A DNA stretch of 64,000 nucleotides from Curtobacterium flaccumfaciens (GTDB taxonomy: Bacteria; Actinomycetota; Actinomycetes; Actinomycetales; Microbacteriaceae): assembly GCF_013359815.1 (NCBI RefSeq), contig NZ_JABMCF010000032.1, forward strand, positions 165,063 to 229,062, read 5' to 3'. A model generated the notes under the pieces. It saw only the letters and a list, made by a program, of their open reading frames with translations. It had not been told where the DNA came from and made no database searches. Shown one piece after another: positions 7,597 to 16,308 of the stretch; position 1 is the first letter of the stretch; each line of letters starts with the position of its first letter. The position numbers were made by a program, and so were the translations under genes.

Positions 7597-8394
7597 ATGG
7601 CGACCCGAGACGACGTCGAGTGCTGGCTGACCGACATGGACGGCGTGCTCGTCCACGAGAACCAGGCGCTCCCGGGCGCGCCGGAACTCATCCAGCAGTG
7701 GCTCGACGACGGCACCGAGTTCCTCGTGCTGACGAACAACTCGATCTTCACGCCGCGCGACCTCAGCGCCCGGCTGCGGGGCTCGGGCCTGCACGTGCCC
7801 GAGGAGCGGATCTGGACGAGTGCGCTCGCCACGGCCGACTTCTGCAAGTCGCAGATGCCCGGTGGCTCGGCGTTCGTGATCGGTGAGGCCGGCATGACCA
7901 CCGCCCTGCACGAGGCCGGGTTCATCATGACCGAGACCGCGCCCGACTACGTCGTCGTCGGCGAGACCCGCAACTACTCGTTCGAGGCGATCACCAAGGC
8001 CGTCCGGCTCATCCGCGCCGGCGCCCGCTTCATCGTGACGAACCCCGACGCCACCGGCCCCAGCGCCGAGGGGGTCCTGCCGGCCACCGGCGCCATCGCG
8101 GCGATGATCGAGAAGGCCACCGGCAAGCAGCCCTACGTGGTCGGCAAGCCGAACCCGATGATGTTCCGCTCCGCGATGAACCGGATCGGCGCGCACTCCG
8201 AGAACACCGGCATGATCGGCGACCGCATGGACACCGACGTGCAGGCCGGCATCGAGGCGGGGCTGCACACCGTGCTCGTGATGACGGGGATCAGCGACCA
8301 GGCCGAGATCGACCGGTACCCGTTCCGCCCGAGCGAGGTCATCTCCGGCGTGCACGAGCTCGTGCGCACCGAGCCGTTCGAGGTTGAGGTCTAG
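7597..8394 (+). CDS. HAD-IIA family hydrolase (NagD-like phosphatase)
   Basis: 265 residues. The HAD motifs are in order: DMDGVLVHENQ (nucleophile Asp), LTNNS, VGKPNPMMF (Lys) and MIGDRMDTDVQAG (acidic pair), with the type IIA cap between motifs 2 and 3. Family members dephosphorylate sugar phosphates or nucleotides in the cytoplasm. A TAGGGT box (7584-7589) ends 7 nt before the ATG and no Shine-Dalgarno sequence is present, suggesting leaderless translation. It stands alone between divergent tetR and efeO. Confidence 0.92.
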   Translation: MATRDDVECWLTDMDGVLVHENQALPGAPELIQQWLDDGTEFLVLTNNSIFTPRDLSARLRGSGLHVPEERIWTSALATADFCKSQMPGGSAFVIGEAGMTTALHEAGFIMTETAPDYVVVGETRNYSFEAITKAVRLIRAGARFIVTNPDATGPSAEGVLPATGAIAAMIEKATGKQPYVVGKPNPMMFRSAMNRIGAHSENTGMIGDRMDTDVQAGIEAGLHTVLVMTGISDQAEIDRYPFRPSEVISGVHELVRTEPFEVEV

Positions 8395-8560
8395 CTCGAG
8401 CTCGAGCGGCCCCCGACCCGGGTGCGCCCGTTCGCCACAGATCGCTCGATGACGATCCGGTGAACAGAACCGCCCTGCGGTGAACGACGGGAAAACTGCC
8501 CCTGGGGCGACTCTATGGTTGCCCTGGTCGAGCCGAAAGTGGCTCTGATCAGGGTTTTCT

Positions 8561-9787
8561 GTGAGTTACTACAGGATGGGGTCATCGGTGCCGATGTCGG
8601 TTCGTGCCACGACGGCAGTGGTCGTCGGCGCGCTCGGGGCGCTCGTGGGAACCGCGATCGTCGCCCCGCACCTGGTCCCCTCGCCGGCGCCGCAGACGTC
8701 GGCGGTCACCGTGCAGGCCGGCACCGACGCCTGCGGGACGGGGTGGCCTGCGAGCCCGGACCGCGCCCTCGCCGGCCCCCAGACGTTCCGGATCCACAAC
8801 ACCTCCGTCGCCGGGATCGAGGTGCAGCTGGTCGACCCCACGAACGGCGCGGTCTACCTCGACGCGGAGGGCCTGGGATCGGGTGCGACGCACGCCTACG
8901 GCGTCCGGCTCCCCCGCGGCCAGTACCGGTTCCGCTGCCTGCCCGCCGACGCGAACCCGAGCACCGGACCCGTCGTCCACCTGCGCGGCGCCACCCACGT
9001 CAGCGACGAGACCCCGGGGATCGTCCCGGTCACCCGCGACGACCTGATCCCCGCCGTGAAGTCGTACGGCGCCTGGATCGAGAGTCGCCTGCCGGCGCTG
9101 CTCGACGACGTGCGTGCGCTGGACGCCGACGTCCGTGCAGGTGACGTCCGCGCTGCACGGCGGGACTGGCTGACCGGGCACCGCGAGTACGAGCAGCTCG
9201 GAGCCGCCTACGGTGCGTTCGGGGACGACGACACCGCGATCAACGGGCTCCCGGCCGCCGGACGGACCGCACTCGACGACCCGCACCTGGCCGGCTTCCA
9301 CCGCGTCGAGGCGCTGCTGTGGTCGGGTGCGCCCAGCCGTCGCGCCGTCGCGCCCGCCGACGCCCTGGTCGCCGCCGTCGCACACCTGCGCCGGACGTTC
9401 CCCACCCAACGGGTCGACCCGCTCGACATCGGCCTGCGCTCGCACGAGATCCTCGAGAACGCGCTCCGCTTCGAGGCGACCGGGGCCACCGACGCCGGCA
9501 GCCACACCGCACTGGCGACGATCGACGCGAACACGAGCGGGACAGAACACGCGCTCGAGCCGCTCCGGTCGATCCTGCGGACCCGCTACCCGGGCCTCCG
9601 GGCCACCGATCGTGCGCTGGCGACCCTCCGCGCCGACCTGGAATCACACCGACGGCCCGACGGCAGCTGGGACACCCTCGACAGTCTCGACCGCACCGCC
9701 CGCGAGCACCTCGACGCCGACCTCGACGCTGCGCTCGAACGACTCGCCCCCGTCGCCGCCATCTGCGACCCGAGGAGGACCTCGTGA
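8561..9787 (+). CDS. efeO: Iron uptake protein EfeO (cupredoxin plus M75 domain)
   Basis: 408 residues from the GTG at 8561; ATG at 8576 or 8594 would be alternative starts. An N-terminal hydrophobic segment ([19 protein letters not shown]) exports or anchors the protein. Residues about 45-125 form an EfeO cupredoxin-like domain, and the rest is the imelysin-like M75 domain with the HREYE metal motif and [10 protein letters not shown] and SHEILEN helices. EfeO binds extracytoplasmic iron and hands it to the EfeU permease. efeB follows with a GTGA overlap, but no efeU is visible upstream: the 166 bp before the start contain only a possible -10 TATGGT near 8512-8517. Confidence 0.92.
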   Translation: MSYYRMGSSVPMSVRATTAVVVGALGALVGTAIVAPHLVPSPAPQTSAVTVQAGTDACGTGWPASPDRALAGPQTFRIHNTSVAGIEVQLVDPTNGAVYLDAEGLGSGATHAYGVRLPRGQYRFRCLPADANPSTGPVVHLRGATHVSDETPGIVPVTRDDLIPAVKSYGAWIESRLPALLDDVRALDADVRAGDVRAARRDWLTGHREYEQLGAAYGAFGDDDTAINGLPAAGRTALDDPHLAGFHRVEALLWSGAPSRRAVAPADALVAAVAHLRRTFPTQRVDPLDIGLRSHEILENALRFEATGATDAGSHTALATIDANTSGTEHALEPLRSILRTRYPGLRATDRALATLRADLESHRRPDGSWDTLDSLDRTAREHLDADLDAALERLAPVAAICDPRRTS

Positions 9788-11223
9788 CCGAACGACCGCA
9801 GCGCCAGGGCCGGCAGGGCTTCCAGAGCCGGCAACTCCCACGCGGGATGGACGCGGCGACGTACCGACGGATGACCGAGGCGCACGCCCGCCTCGGCCTG
9901 TCCGCCGACGGCAGCGCGTGTCCCGCCGGTGCGCCGGACGACCAGCAGCCGCCGACCGGCCCCACCCGCGGCGTCGGCCGCCGCGCGTTCCTGACCAGCG
10001 CGGTCGGGGCAGGTGCCGGAGCCGCCGCGGCGGCGGCGAGCCTGACCGCCGGGGGTGGGACGGGCCTCCAGGCAGCCGCCGCGACCACAGGCGGTGCCGA
10101 CGCTCCGCCCGGTTCGTCGTACGCGTTCCACGGGGCGCACCAGGCCGGGATCACCACGCCCGCGCAGCGACAGTCGGCGTTCCTGGCGTTCGACGTGACC
10201 GCGGCCGGCCGCGGGGAGCTCGCCGACCTGCTCCGGACGATCACCGAGCGGGCCCGGTTCCTCACCCGCGGCGGCACGCCTGCCGACGTCGGGATCACCG
10301 CCCCGCCGGCCGACTCCGGCGTGCTCGGACCGGAGGTCGCGGCCGACGGGCTCACCGTGACGGCGAGCGTCGGCGCCTCGCTCTTCGACCACCGGTACGG
10401 CCTGTCGGTGCAGCGCCCGGCGCGGTTGCGGACGATGGAGGACTTCCCGAACGACGACCTCGACCGGTCGATCTCGGACGGCGACCTGCTGCTGCAGGTG
10501 TGCGCGCACAACACCGACAGCGTCCTGCACGCCGTCCGCGACATCGCCCGGGCCACTCGCGGCGGCATGCAGGTGCGCTGGCGGCAGGACGGTTTCGCGT
10601 CCCCGCCGCGCCCCTCCGGCACCCCGCGCAACCTGCTCGGGTTCAAGGACGGCACCGGCAACCCCTCCACCGCGGACCGCAGCGTCATGGACGACCTGGT
10701 CTGGACCCGCGGCGGACAGGACGGCGAACCCGACTGGGTCACCGGGGGCAGCTACCACGTCGTGCGGACCATCCGGATGTTCGTCGAGTTCTGGGACCGC
10801 GTCTCACTGCACGAGCAGGAGAACATGATCGGCCGGCATCGCGACTCCGGTGCCCCGCTCACCCGCAGCGGCGAGTTCGACGACCCCCGGTACCAGGACG
10901 ACCCGACCGGCGACGTCATCCAGATGGACGCGCACATCCGGTTGGCGAACCCGCGCACCGCCGAGGCCCGTGCGCAGCAGATGCTCCGTCGTCCGTACAA
11001 CTACGACAACGGCACCGACACGAACGGCGACCTCGACATGGGCCTGTTGTTCGCGTGCTTCCAGGCCGATCTGGAACGGCAGTTCGTCGCCGTGCAGAAG
11101 CGCCTGGTCGACGAGCCGCTCGTCGACTACGTGTCACCCGTCGGCGGCGGCTACTACTTCGCCCTGCCCGGGGTCCGCCACGCGGACGACTGGCTGGGCC
11201 GTCGGCTGCTCGCACGGACCTAG
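9784..11223 (+). CDS. efeB: Deferrochelatase/peroxidase EfeB (Dyp-type)
   Basis: 479 residues. A twin-arginine signal ([21 protein letters not shown]) lies unusually deep, at about residues 63-90, behind a polar leader; an internal start cannot be excluded. The Dyp-peroxidase hallmarks GFKDGTGN (G-x-x-D-G) and the proximal haem segment [19 protein letters not shown] are intact. EfeB removes iron from haem or oxidises Fe2+ outside the membrane and is exported folded by Tat (tatA lies at 56.3 kb). GAGGAGG precedes the GTG start, which overlaps the efeO stop. Confidence 0.95.
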   Translation: MTERPQRQGRQGFQSRQLPRGMDAATYRRMTEAHARLGLSADGSACPAGAPDDQQPPTGPTRGVGRRAFLTSAVGAGAGAAAAAASLTAGGGTGLQAAAATTGGADAPPGSSYAFHGAHQAGITTPAQRQSAFLAFDVTAAGRGELADLLRTITERARFLTRGGTPADVGITAPPADSGVLGPEVAADGLTVTASVGASLFDHRYGLSVQRPARLRTMEDFPNDDLDRSISDGDLLLQVCAHNTDSVLHAVRDIARATRGGMQVRWRQDGFASPPRPSGTPRNLLGFKDGTGNPSTADRSVMDDLVWTRGGQDGEPDWVTGGSYHVVRTIRMFVEFWDRVSLHEQENMIGRHRDSGAPLTRSGEFDDPRYQDDPTGDVIQMDAHIRLANPRTAEARAQQMLRRPYNYDNGTDTNGDLDMGLLFACFQADLERQFVAVQKRLVDEPLVDYVSPVGGGYYFALPGVRHADDWLGRRLLART

Positions 11224-11317
11224 CCGGGCGCCGGGCCGTCGCTCGCACACGCCCGCCCGCCGCAGGGCCCCACCGCTCCCCCACCGCCCCACCGTCCCGA
11301 CCAGTGAGAGGTTCCAC

Positions 11318-13300
11318 GTGTTCCGACCTTCCGAACGACGCGTCCAACAGGGCGCGCTCGCCATCATGGCCCTGGCGGCCGTCGCCGGGACGGCCCTCGC
11401 CATCCCGCAGTCGGCGTCCGCCGCGGACAACTCCCTGAAGACCACCACCCCGATCAAGCACGTCGTCGTCATGTACGACGAGAACGTGTCGTTCGACCAC
11501 TACTTCGGCACCTACCCGAAGGCCGCGAACACCGACGGCACCCGCTTCACCGCGGCGCGGAGCACTCCGAAGGTGAACACGCTCGCGTCCTCCGGCACCC
11601 TGACGAAGAACCCGAACGCCTACGCCCCGTCACGGCTGACGCCCGCCCAGGCGCTCACGTGCGACCAGAACCACAACTACCTGCCCGAGCAGAAGGCCGT
11701 CGACGGGGGTGCCATGGACAAGTTCGTCGAGAGCACCTCGGTGGACACCTGCACCGGCCTGTACGGGTCCCCCGGCCTGACGATGGACTACTACGACGGC
11801 AACACCACCACCGGGCTGTGGAACTACGCCCAGAACTACGCGATGAGCGACAACGCCTGGGACACCGGCTTCGGCCCCTCGACCCCCGGGGCGCTCAACC
11901 TGATCAGCGGCAACACCCACGGCGGCACGGGCGTCGACTCCGTCACCGGTGCCACGGTGCCGACCTCGACCGCCGTCGTCGCGAAGGACGCCGCGGGCCA
12001 GGGCACCGTCACCGCCGACCCGGACCCCGCCTACGACGACTGCTCCGACAAGGACCACACGTCGACGTCGAACCTGGTGAAGATGTCGGGCAAGAACATC
12101 GGCGACCTGCTCAACGCGAAGGGCGTCACCTGGGGCTGGTTCCAGGGCGGCTTCACCCCGACGACGGCCTACGCGGGCACCGGCACGCTCGCCAAGTGCG
12201 ACGCCACCACGACGAACGTCGGCGGCTCGGTCAGCAACGACTACTCGCCGCACCACAACCCGTTCGCGTACTACGCGTCGACGTCGAACCCGCACCACCT
12301 GGCACCGACGAGCGACCGCATGATCGGCTCCACCGACCGGGCGAACCACCAGTACGACCTGTCCGCGTTCGACACGGCCCTCGCCGAGCACCGGATGCCC
12401 GCCGTGTCCTTCCTCAAGGCACCCGAGGCCCAGGACGGCCACGCCGCGTACTCCGACCCGCTCGACGAGCAGAAGTTCCTGACGTCGAAGATCAACGAGA
12501 TCGAGCGGTCGCCGGAGTGGTCGAGCACGGCCATCGTCATCAACTACGACGACTCGGACGGCTGGTACGACCACGTCGCGCCCACGATCCTGAACGGCTC
12601 GACGGACTCCTCGAACGACACCACGGTCTGCACCACGGCCGCGACCAAGGTCGGTGTCGCCGGTGGGTACCTCGACCGCTGTGGCCCCTCGCAGCGGCTG
12701 CCGTACCTCGTCATCTCGCCGTTCGCCAAGCAGAACCACGTCGACCACACCGCCATCGAGCAGACGTCGACCACAAAGTTCATCGAGGACAACTGGTCGA
12801 CCGGGCGGATCGGTGACCAGTCGTTCGACGCCCGGGCCGGGTCCATCCGGAGCATGTTCGACTTCACGCACCCGCAGCACCGCGAGGTGCTCCTGAACAC
12901 GAAGAGCGGTGCGGTCTCGCGGATCGTGTCCACGGTCGTCACGCCGAAGCCGACCCCGAAGCCCACGACGAAGCCGCACACGGGGACCGGCGGCACGGGC
13001 GCGGGCCCCGGTTCCGGTGGAACGGCAGGAACGGCGGGCACGGCCGGCACGGCGGGTACGGCCGGCACGGGCGCCGGCACGGGCAGCGGGGCCGCGACTG
13101 CCTCGAGCGCCGCAGCAGGAGCCGGAGCCGCCGGGCAGACCGTTGCCGCCGATCCGTCCGCGACCGACCCGTCCGCGACGCGCCTGGCGTTCACCGGCGT
13201 GCAGCTCACCGGGGTCACGATCGCCGCGATCGTGTTCCTGATGGCCGGCATCGCGCTGGTCGTCGTCCGCCGTCGACAGCTCCGGCGTCGGGCCGACTGA
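11318..13300 (+). CDS. Secreted phosphoesterase (phospholipase C/acid phosphatase family), LAxTG-anchored
   Basis: 660 residues. Signal peptide at about 20-45 (ALAIMALAAVAGTALAIP, then SASAAD). The phosphoesterase domain begins HVVVMYDENVSFDHYFGTYP, with DNAWDTGFGPSTPG and VINYDDSDGWYDHVAP further on, as in AcpA/PlcN-type enzymes that hydrolyse phosphate esters. The tail is a low-complexity T/P/K then G/T/A linker, followed by LAFTG, a membrane helix and RRRQLRRRAD: a sorting signal of the LAxTG type used by class E sortases. It follows efeB after 94 bp on the same strand. Start chosen at GTG 11318 with GAGAGG upstream. Confidence 0.9.
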   Translation: MFRPSERRVQQGALAIMALAAVAGTALAIPQSASAADNSLKTTTPIKHVVVMYDENVSFDHYFGTYPKAANTDGTRFTAARSTPKVNTLASSGTLTKNPNAYAPSRLTPAQALTCDQNHNYLPEQKAVDGGAMDKFVESTSVDTCTGLYGSPGLTMDYYDGNTTTGLWNYAQNYAMSDNAWDTGFGPSTPGALNLISGNTHGGTGVDSVTGATVPTSTAVVAKDAAGQGTVTADPDPAYDDCSDKDHTSTSNLVKMSGKNIGDLLNAKGVTWGWFQGGFTPTTAYAGTGTLAKCDATTTNVGGSVSNDYSPHHNPFAYYASTSNPHHLAPTSDRMIGSTDRANHQYDLSAFDTALAEHRMPAVSFLKAPEAQDGHAAYSDPLDEQKFLTSKINEIERSPEWSSTAIVINYDDSDGWYDHVAPTILNGSTDSSNDTTVCTTAATKVGVAGGYLDRCGPSQRLPYLVISPFAKQNHVDHTAIEQTSTTKFIEDNWSTGRIGDQSFDARAGSIRSMFDFTHPQHREVLLNTKSGAVSRIVSTVVTPKPTPKPTTKPHTGTGGTGAGPGSGGTAGTAGTAGTAGTAGTGAGTGSGAATASSAAAGAGAAGQTVAADPSATDPSATRLAFTGVQLTGVTIAAIVFLMAGIALVVVRRRQLRRRAD

Positions 13301-13408
13301 CACGACGCGGGTCGACCGACGCGTCGCGTCGACTGACACAACGCGTCGGGTCGACCGACACGACGCGTCGCGTCGACCGACACGACGCGTCGCGTCGACC
13401 GACACGAC
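13291..13408. repeat. 22-bp tandem repeat array
   Basis: About five units of GTCGACCGACACGACGCG(T)CG(C/G). The last two full units are identical at 22 bp, and one earlier unit lacks about 5 bp. The array begins at the stop codon of the phosphoesterase gene and ends just before its hairpin terminator, so it would be transcribed as 3' untranslated sequence. Not CRISPR: there are no unique spacers. Confidence 0.85.
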
Positions 13409-13416
13409 CGAACGGC

Positions 13417-13443
13417 GCCCCGGAGCGTGCTGCGCTCCGGGGC
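13417..13443 (+). terminator. Hairpin terminator after the phosphoesterase gene
   Basis: GCCCCGGAGCG and CGCTCCGGGGC form a perfect 11-bp stem around a 5-nt loop. It sits between convergent genes, so it may work in both directions. No U-tract follows, as is usual at this GC content. Confidence 0.75.
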
Positions 13444-13521
13444 ACCGTCGCGTCCGCGCGGGGTCGCCACGCGCCGGTCGGCACATCGTCCGCCAGTGCA
13501 GCGGCCGTCGCGTCCGTTCCC

Positions 13522-14412
13522 TCAGACCACGTCGGCCGGGAGGCGCGGCTCGCCTCCCGGCACCACGACCGCCCCCATGGGCGGTACCGTCCGCCACCGC
13601 TTCACGAGCCGACGGGGTCGGTCGTCGTACCAGGCGATGACCCCGCCGGCCACGATGCCGAACGCGAGCACCCCGAACGAGAACAGCCCGATCAGGCCGA
13701 GCAGCGTCAGCTTGCCGAAGTCGCCCGTGTCCGCGGTCGCCGAGAACCCGATGGACCCGAAGTCCCAGAAGGCGTGCAGCAGCACCGGGGCGAGCAGCGA
13801 GCCGGTCAGCCGGCGCGCGACGTACAGCGTCGACCCGAACGACGCCGCGAACACGACCTGGATGAGCGTCGGCCCGATCCCGGCACCGGCGAGCGCGTTG
13901 AGCAGGTGCAGCAGCCCGAACAGTGCGCACGACAGGGCCCAGACCCCCATCTCCGGCAGGCGCCGCCGCAGCCCGACGAGCAGGGTCCCGCGGGCCATGA
14001 GCTCCTCGAAGACCCCGACGAACAGCACCCCGACGGCGAGCAGCAGGAAGTAGTGCGCGGGCAGCGCCGTCCAGTCGATCAGGGGCAGCCGGACGACGCA
14101 CACCACGAGCACGAGGACCGGTGCGAGCATCGTCCACCGCAGCCGCGTCCGGACCGGGTCGACCGTGGCGATCCGCCACCAGCCGAGCGCCGTGACGAAC
14201 AGGGCGAGTGCCACGACGGCGATGCCCTCGGGGATGACCAGGGCGTGCACGACGCTGTCGACCGTCTGCGCGAGGGTCGCGTAGTCGTCGCTCGGCCGAG
14301 ACCGCCAGGCGCTGATCGCCGCGAAGACCACGATCGGCGCGAGCCCGAGCAGCAGCGACGGGGGCACCGGCCAGCGACGGCGGCGGGCTCGGACGGGGGC
14401 GGTGGTGGTCAC
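13522..14412 (-). CDS. CPBP family intramembrane metalloprotease
   Basis: 296 residues with about seven membrane helices. The CPBP/Abi motifs are present: FVGVFEELMARGTLL (E-E-x-x-x-R), FGLLHLLNAL (F-x-x-x-H) and VLLHAFWDF (H-x-x-x-D). These are membrane-embedded glutamic-type (CAAX-protease-like) enzymes; the substrate is unknown. The start is taken at GTG 14410-14412, 37 bp from the divergent DtxR gene; a longer start at 14475 would run into that gene. A perfect 11-bp inverted repeat (13535-13561, GCCGGGAGGCG and complement) lies inside the last codons and may add to termination. Confidence 0.88.
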   Translation of the reverse strand: MTTTAPVRARRRRWPVPPSLLLGLAPIVVFAAISAWRSRPSDDYATLAQTVDSVVHALVIPEGIAVVALALFVTALGWWRIATVDPVRTRLRWTMLAPVLVLVVCVVRLPLIDWTALPAHYFLLLAVGVLFVGVFEELMARGTLLVGLRRRLPEMGVWALSCALFGLLHLLNALAGAGIGPTLIQVVFAASFGSTLYVARRLTGSLLAPVLLHAFWDFGSIGFSATADTGDFGKLTLLGLIGLFSFGVLAFGIVAGGVIAWYDDRPRRLVKRWRTVPPMGAVVVPGGEPRLPADVV

Positions 14413-14449
14413 CTCCCGGTTGTACCAGGCGGGTCGTACGATTGGCGGT

Positions 14450-15139
14450 ATGCGCCTGCCATCCCTGTCCACCATGGCAGAGGACTACGTCAAGCTCATC
14501 TGGAAGGCCAGCGAGCGCGGCGGGCCCGGCTTGGCGACGCGGGACATCGCGGCGTCGCTGAAGGTGTCGGCGTCGACGGTGTCGGGCAACCTCAAGAAGC
14601 TCGACCGTGACGGCCTGATCGAGCACACCCCGTACTACGGCGTCGTGCTCACCCCGCTCGGGCAGCAGGTCGCGGTGGCGATGGTCCGGCGACACCGGCT
14701 GATCGAGACGTTCCTGGTGGAGCGGCTCGACTACTCGTGGGACGAGGTCCACACCGAGGCCGAGGCCCTGGAGCACGCCGTGTCCGAGCAGTTCCTCGAC
14801 CGGGTCGACGCCGACCTCGGCCACCCGACGCACGACCCCCACGGTGACCCGATCCCCGGGGCGGACGGCATCGTGCCGGACTCCCCCGGCACGCTCCTCG
14901 GCGCGATCGAGCCGGGAGCGTGCGGCACCGTCGACCGGGTCTCGGACGACGACCCCTCGCTGCTGCGGTACTTCGACGAGCTCGGGGTGGGACTGGGCAC
15001 GCACCTGCGGGTCGAGCGGGTGCGGGACTACGCCGGCGTCATCGCAGTGTCGCGGCGGGCGACCGACGGCTCGGAGTCCCTCGTCGACCTGCCGGCCGCC
15101 GCCGCGTCCTCCATCTGGCTCGCACCCGACGGCGACTGA
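14450..15139 (+). CDS. DtxR/MntR family metal-dependent regulator
   Basis: 229 residues. N-terminal winged helix (STMAEDYVKLIWKA, then LATRDIAASLKVSASTVSGN), a metal-binding dimerisation domain (MVRRHRLIETFLVERLDYSW, EAEALEHAVSEQFLDRVD) and a C-terminal FeoA/SH3-like domain (about 150-229). Proteins of this type sense Mn2+ or Fe2+ and repress metal uptake genes. TACGAT (14437-14442) ends 7 nt before the ATG and there is no Shine-Dalgarno sequence, so the mRNA is probably leaderless. The gene lies 3 kb from efeOB but no operator could be identified there. Confidence 0.9.
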   Translation: MRLPSLSTMAEDYVKLIWKASERGGPGLATRDIAASLKVSASTVSGNLKKLDRDGLIEHTPYYGVVLTPLGQQVAVAMVRRHRLIETFLVERLDYSWDEVHTEAEALEHAVSEQFLDRVDADLGHPTHDPHGDPIPGADGIVPDSPGTLLGAIEPGACGTVDRVSDDDPSLLRYFDELGVGLGTHLRVERVRDYAGVIAVSRRATDGSESLVDLPAAAASSIWLAPDGD

Positions 15140-15177
15140 CCGCGCTGCGTGTGCGGGCCGGCCGGTCGGCTGGCCGG

Positions 15178-15283
15178 GACACCCCGCTCACGCCCGTCGA
15201 CTGGTCACGGTCTGTCGCCCGACAGCCCCGCAACCGACGGTCCGCGACCACTCGGTGCCCAGCGCACGGGGCGTCGTGACCGC
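15178..15283. repeat. 106-bp direct repeat, copy 1
   Basis: From GACACCCCGCTCAC to GCGTCGTGACCGC. It aligns end to end with 15372-15477, with the same length and an identical stretch of about 33 bp in the middle beginning CAGCCCCGCAACCGACGG. There is no convincing coding potential; it lies between the convergent DtxR and HEAT genes. Confidence 0.75.
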
Positions 15284-15310
15284 ACCACGGCCCGCGAACG
15301 CGCGTGGCGT

Positions 15311-15354
15311 CGGACGGGAGGCCCGGTGCGCGGCCGCCACGCGCCTCCCGTCCG
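15311..15354. repeat. Family-2 palindrome
   Basis: CGGACGGGAGGC pairs with GCCTCCCGTCCG (12 bp), and the inner loop carries the family's CCGGTGC core in partly paired form. It sits exactly between the two 106-bp direct repeats in a 416-bp convergent intergenic region and is a plausible bidirectional terminator. Confidence 0.8.
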
Positions 15355-15371
15355 GCGCCCCCACCGGTCAC

Positions 15372-15477
15372 GACACCCCGCTCACCTCCGCCGAGCGGTC
15401 ACCACCTGTCGCCCGGCAGCCCCGCAACCGACGGTCCGCGACCACTCGGCACCCCGGCCACGAGGCGTCGTGACCGC
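15372..15477. repeat. 106-bp direct repeat, copy 2
   Basis: Second copy of the 15178-15283 unit. A third, partial copy of its core (CGACGCCGACGG, then CGACCACTCAG) is seen at about 15500-15530. Nothing else is recognisable in this gap. Confidence 0.75.
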
Positions 15478-15555
15478 GCGACGCGCCCACCCCACCACCG
15501 CGACGCCGACGGTTCTCGACCACTCAGCCCGCCCGGCCGCGCGCGCCGGCCGGCC

Positions 15556-16200
15556 CTAGCCCTTGACGGACCGCGTCCGGCCGAGGGCGACCTCGCGCCG
15601 AGCCCGTTCGAGCGCGTACTCGGACGCGACGCCGGGGTCGTGCAGCAGGCGTTCGGTCTCGCGCACGTGCTCCCGGACGGCCTCGGTCCCCCGGTCGGCG
15701 GCCGCGGCGAGGACCGGTCCGACGGTGTCCTCGCCGAGTCCCACCAGGGCACGCGACAGGCTGAGCCGACGCTCGCGGTCGCCGATGCCGAGCTGCACGG
15801 CGAGGGTCCGCGCGAGCGACGCCCGCTCGTCGTCCGGCACCAGTGCGACGGCCGTCCGCCAGGCGGCGCGGAGCACCCCGTCGTCGTGGTCCTCGAGCAG
15901 CGGGCGCACCGCCGGCCACGCCTCCGGGTCGCCGATCTTCGACAGGGTGTGGAGCGCCTGGCTGCGGGCCTGCGGCTCGGGGCGCTCGAGCTCGGGCAGC
16001 ACGCGGGCGACGACGTCGTCGGCTGGGTGCCGGGTGAGCGCCCACGTCAGCATGTCGCGGACGAAGAAGTCCGGCTCGACGGCGCACTGCGCGACGAGAA
16101 CCTCGAGGTCCGCGGGGTCCGGGGTGGTCCCCGCGGCCATCACGGCCTGCAGCCGGGCGGAGGATCGCGGATCGGCGAGGGCATCGGTGAGCGTGGTCAT
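15556..16200 (-). CDS. HEAT-repeat domain protein
   Basis: 214 residues, soluble, almost all alpha-helical. Successive helical pairs contain PQARSQALHTLSKIGDPEAW, DDGVLRAAWRTAVALVPDDE and RERRLSLSRALVGLGED, as in HEAT/PBS-lyase-like repeats that act as protein-binding scaffolds. There is no catalytic motif. Upstream on the minus strand a TTGACA (16232-16237) and TTCGAT (16207-16212) pair, 19 bp apart, ends 6 nt before the ATG, so this is another likely leaderless gene. Function unknown. Confidence 0.8.
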   Translation of the reverse strand: MTTLTDALADPRSSARLQAVMAAGTTPDPADLEVLVAQCAVEPDFFVRDMLTWALTRHPADDVVARVLPELERPEPQARSQALHTLSKIGDPEAWPAVRPLLEDHDDGVLRAAWRTAVALVPDDERASLARTLAVQLGIGDRERRLSLSRALVGLGEDTVGPVLAAAADRGTEAVREHVRETERLLHDPGVASEYALERARREVALGRTRSVKG

Positions 16201-16308
16201 CCGTCCATCGAAGCCCCTCGCGCCGGGGCCGTGTCAAGCATCGGGGCATAGCGTCGGGAGACGTGCGGTTCGCTCCCACCGCACCCCCGACCACGAAAGG
16301 ACCTCCGT

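Noticed and set aside
13291..13408. Possible CRISPR array
   Set aside because: Repeats of about 22 bp are directly adjacent with no spacers and no cas genes are present.
15140..15555. Short open frames in the repeat-containing gap
   Set aside because: All frames there are Arg/Pro-rich, cross the direct repeats in different phases and lack ribosome sites.
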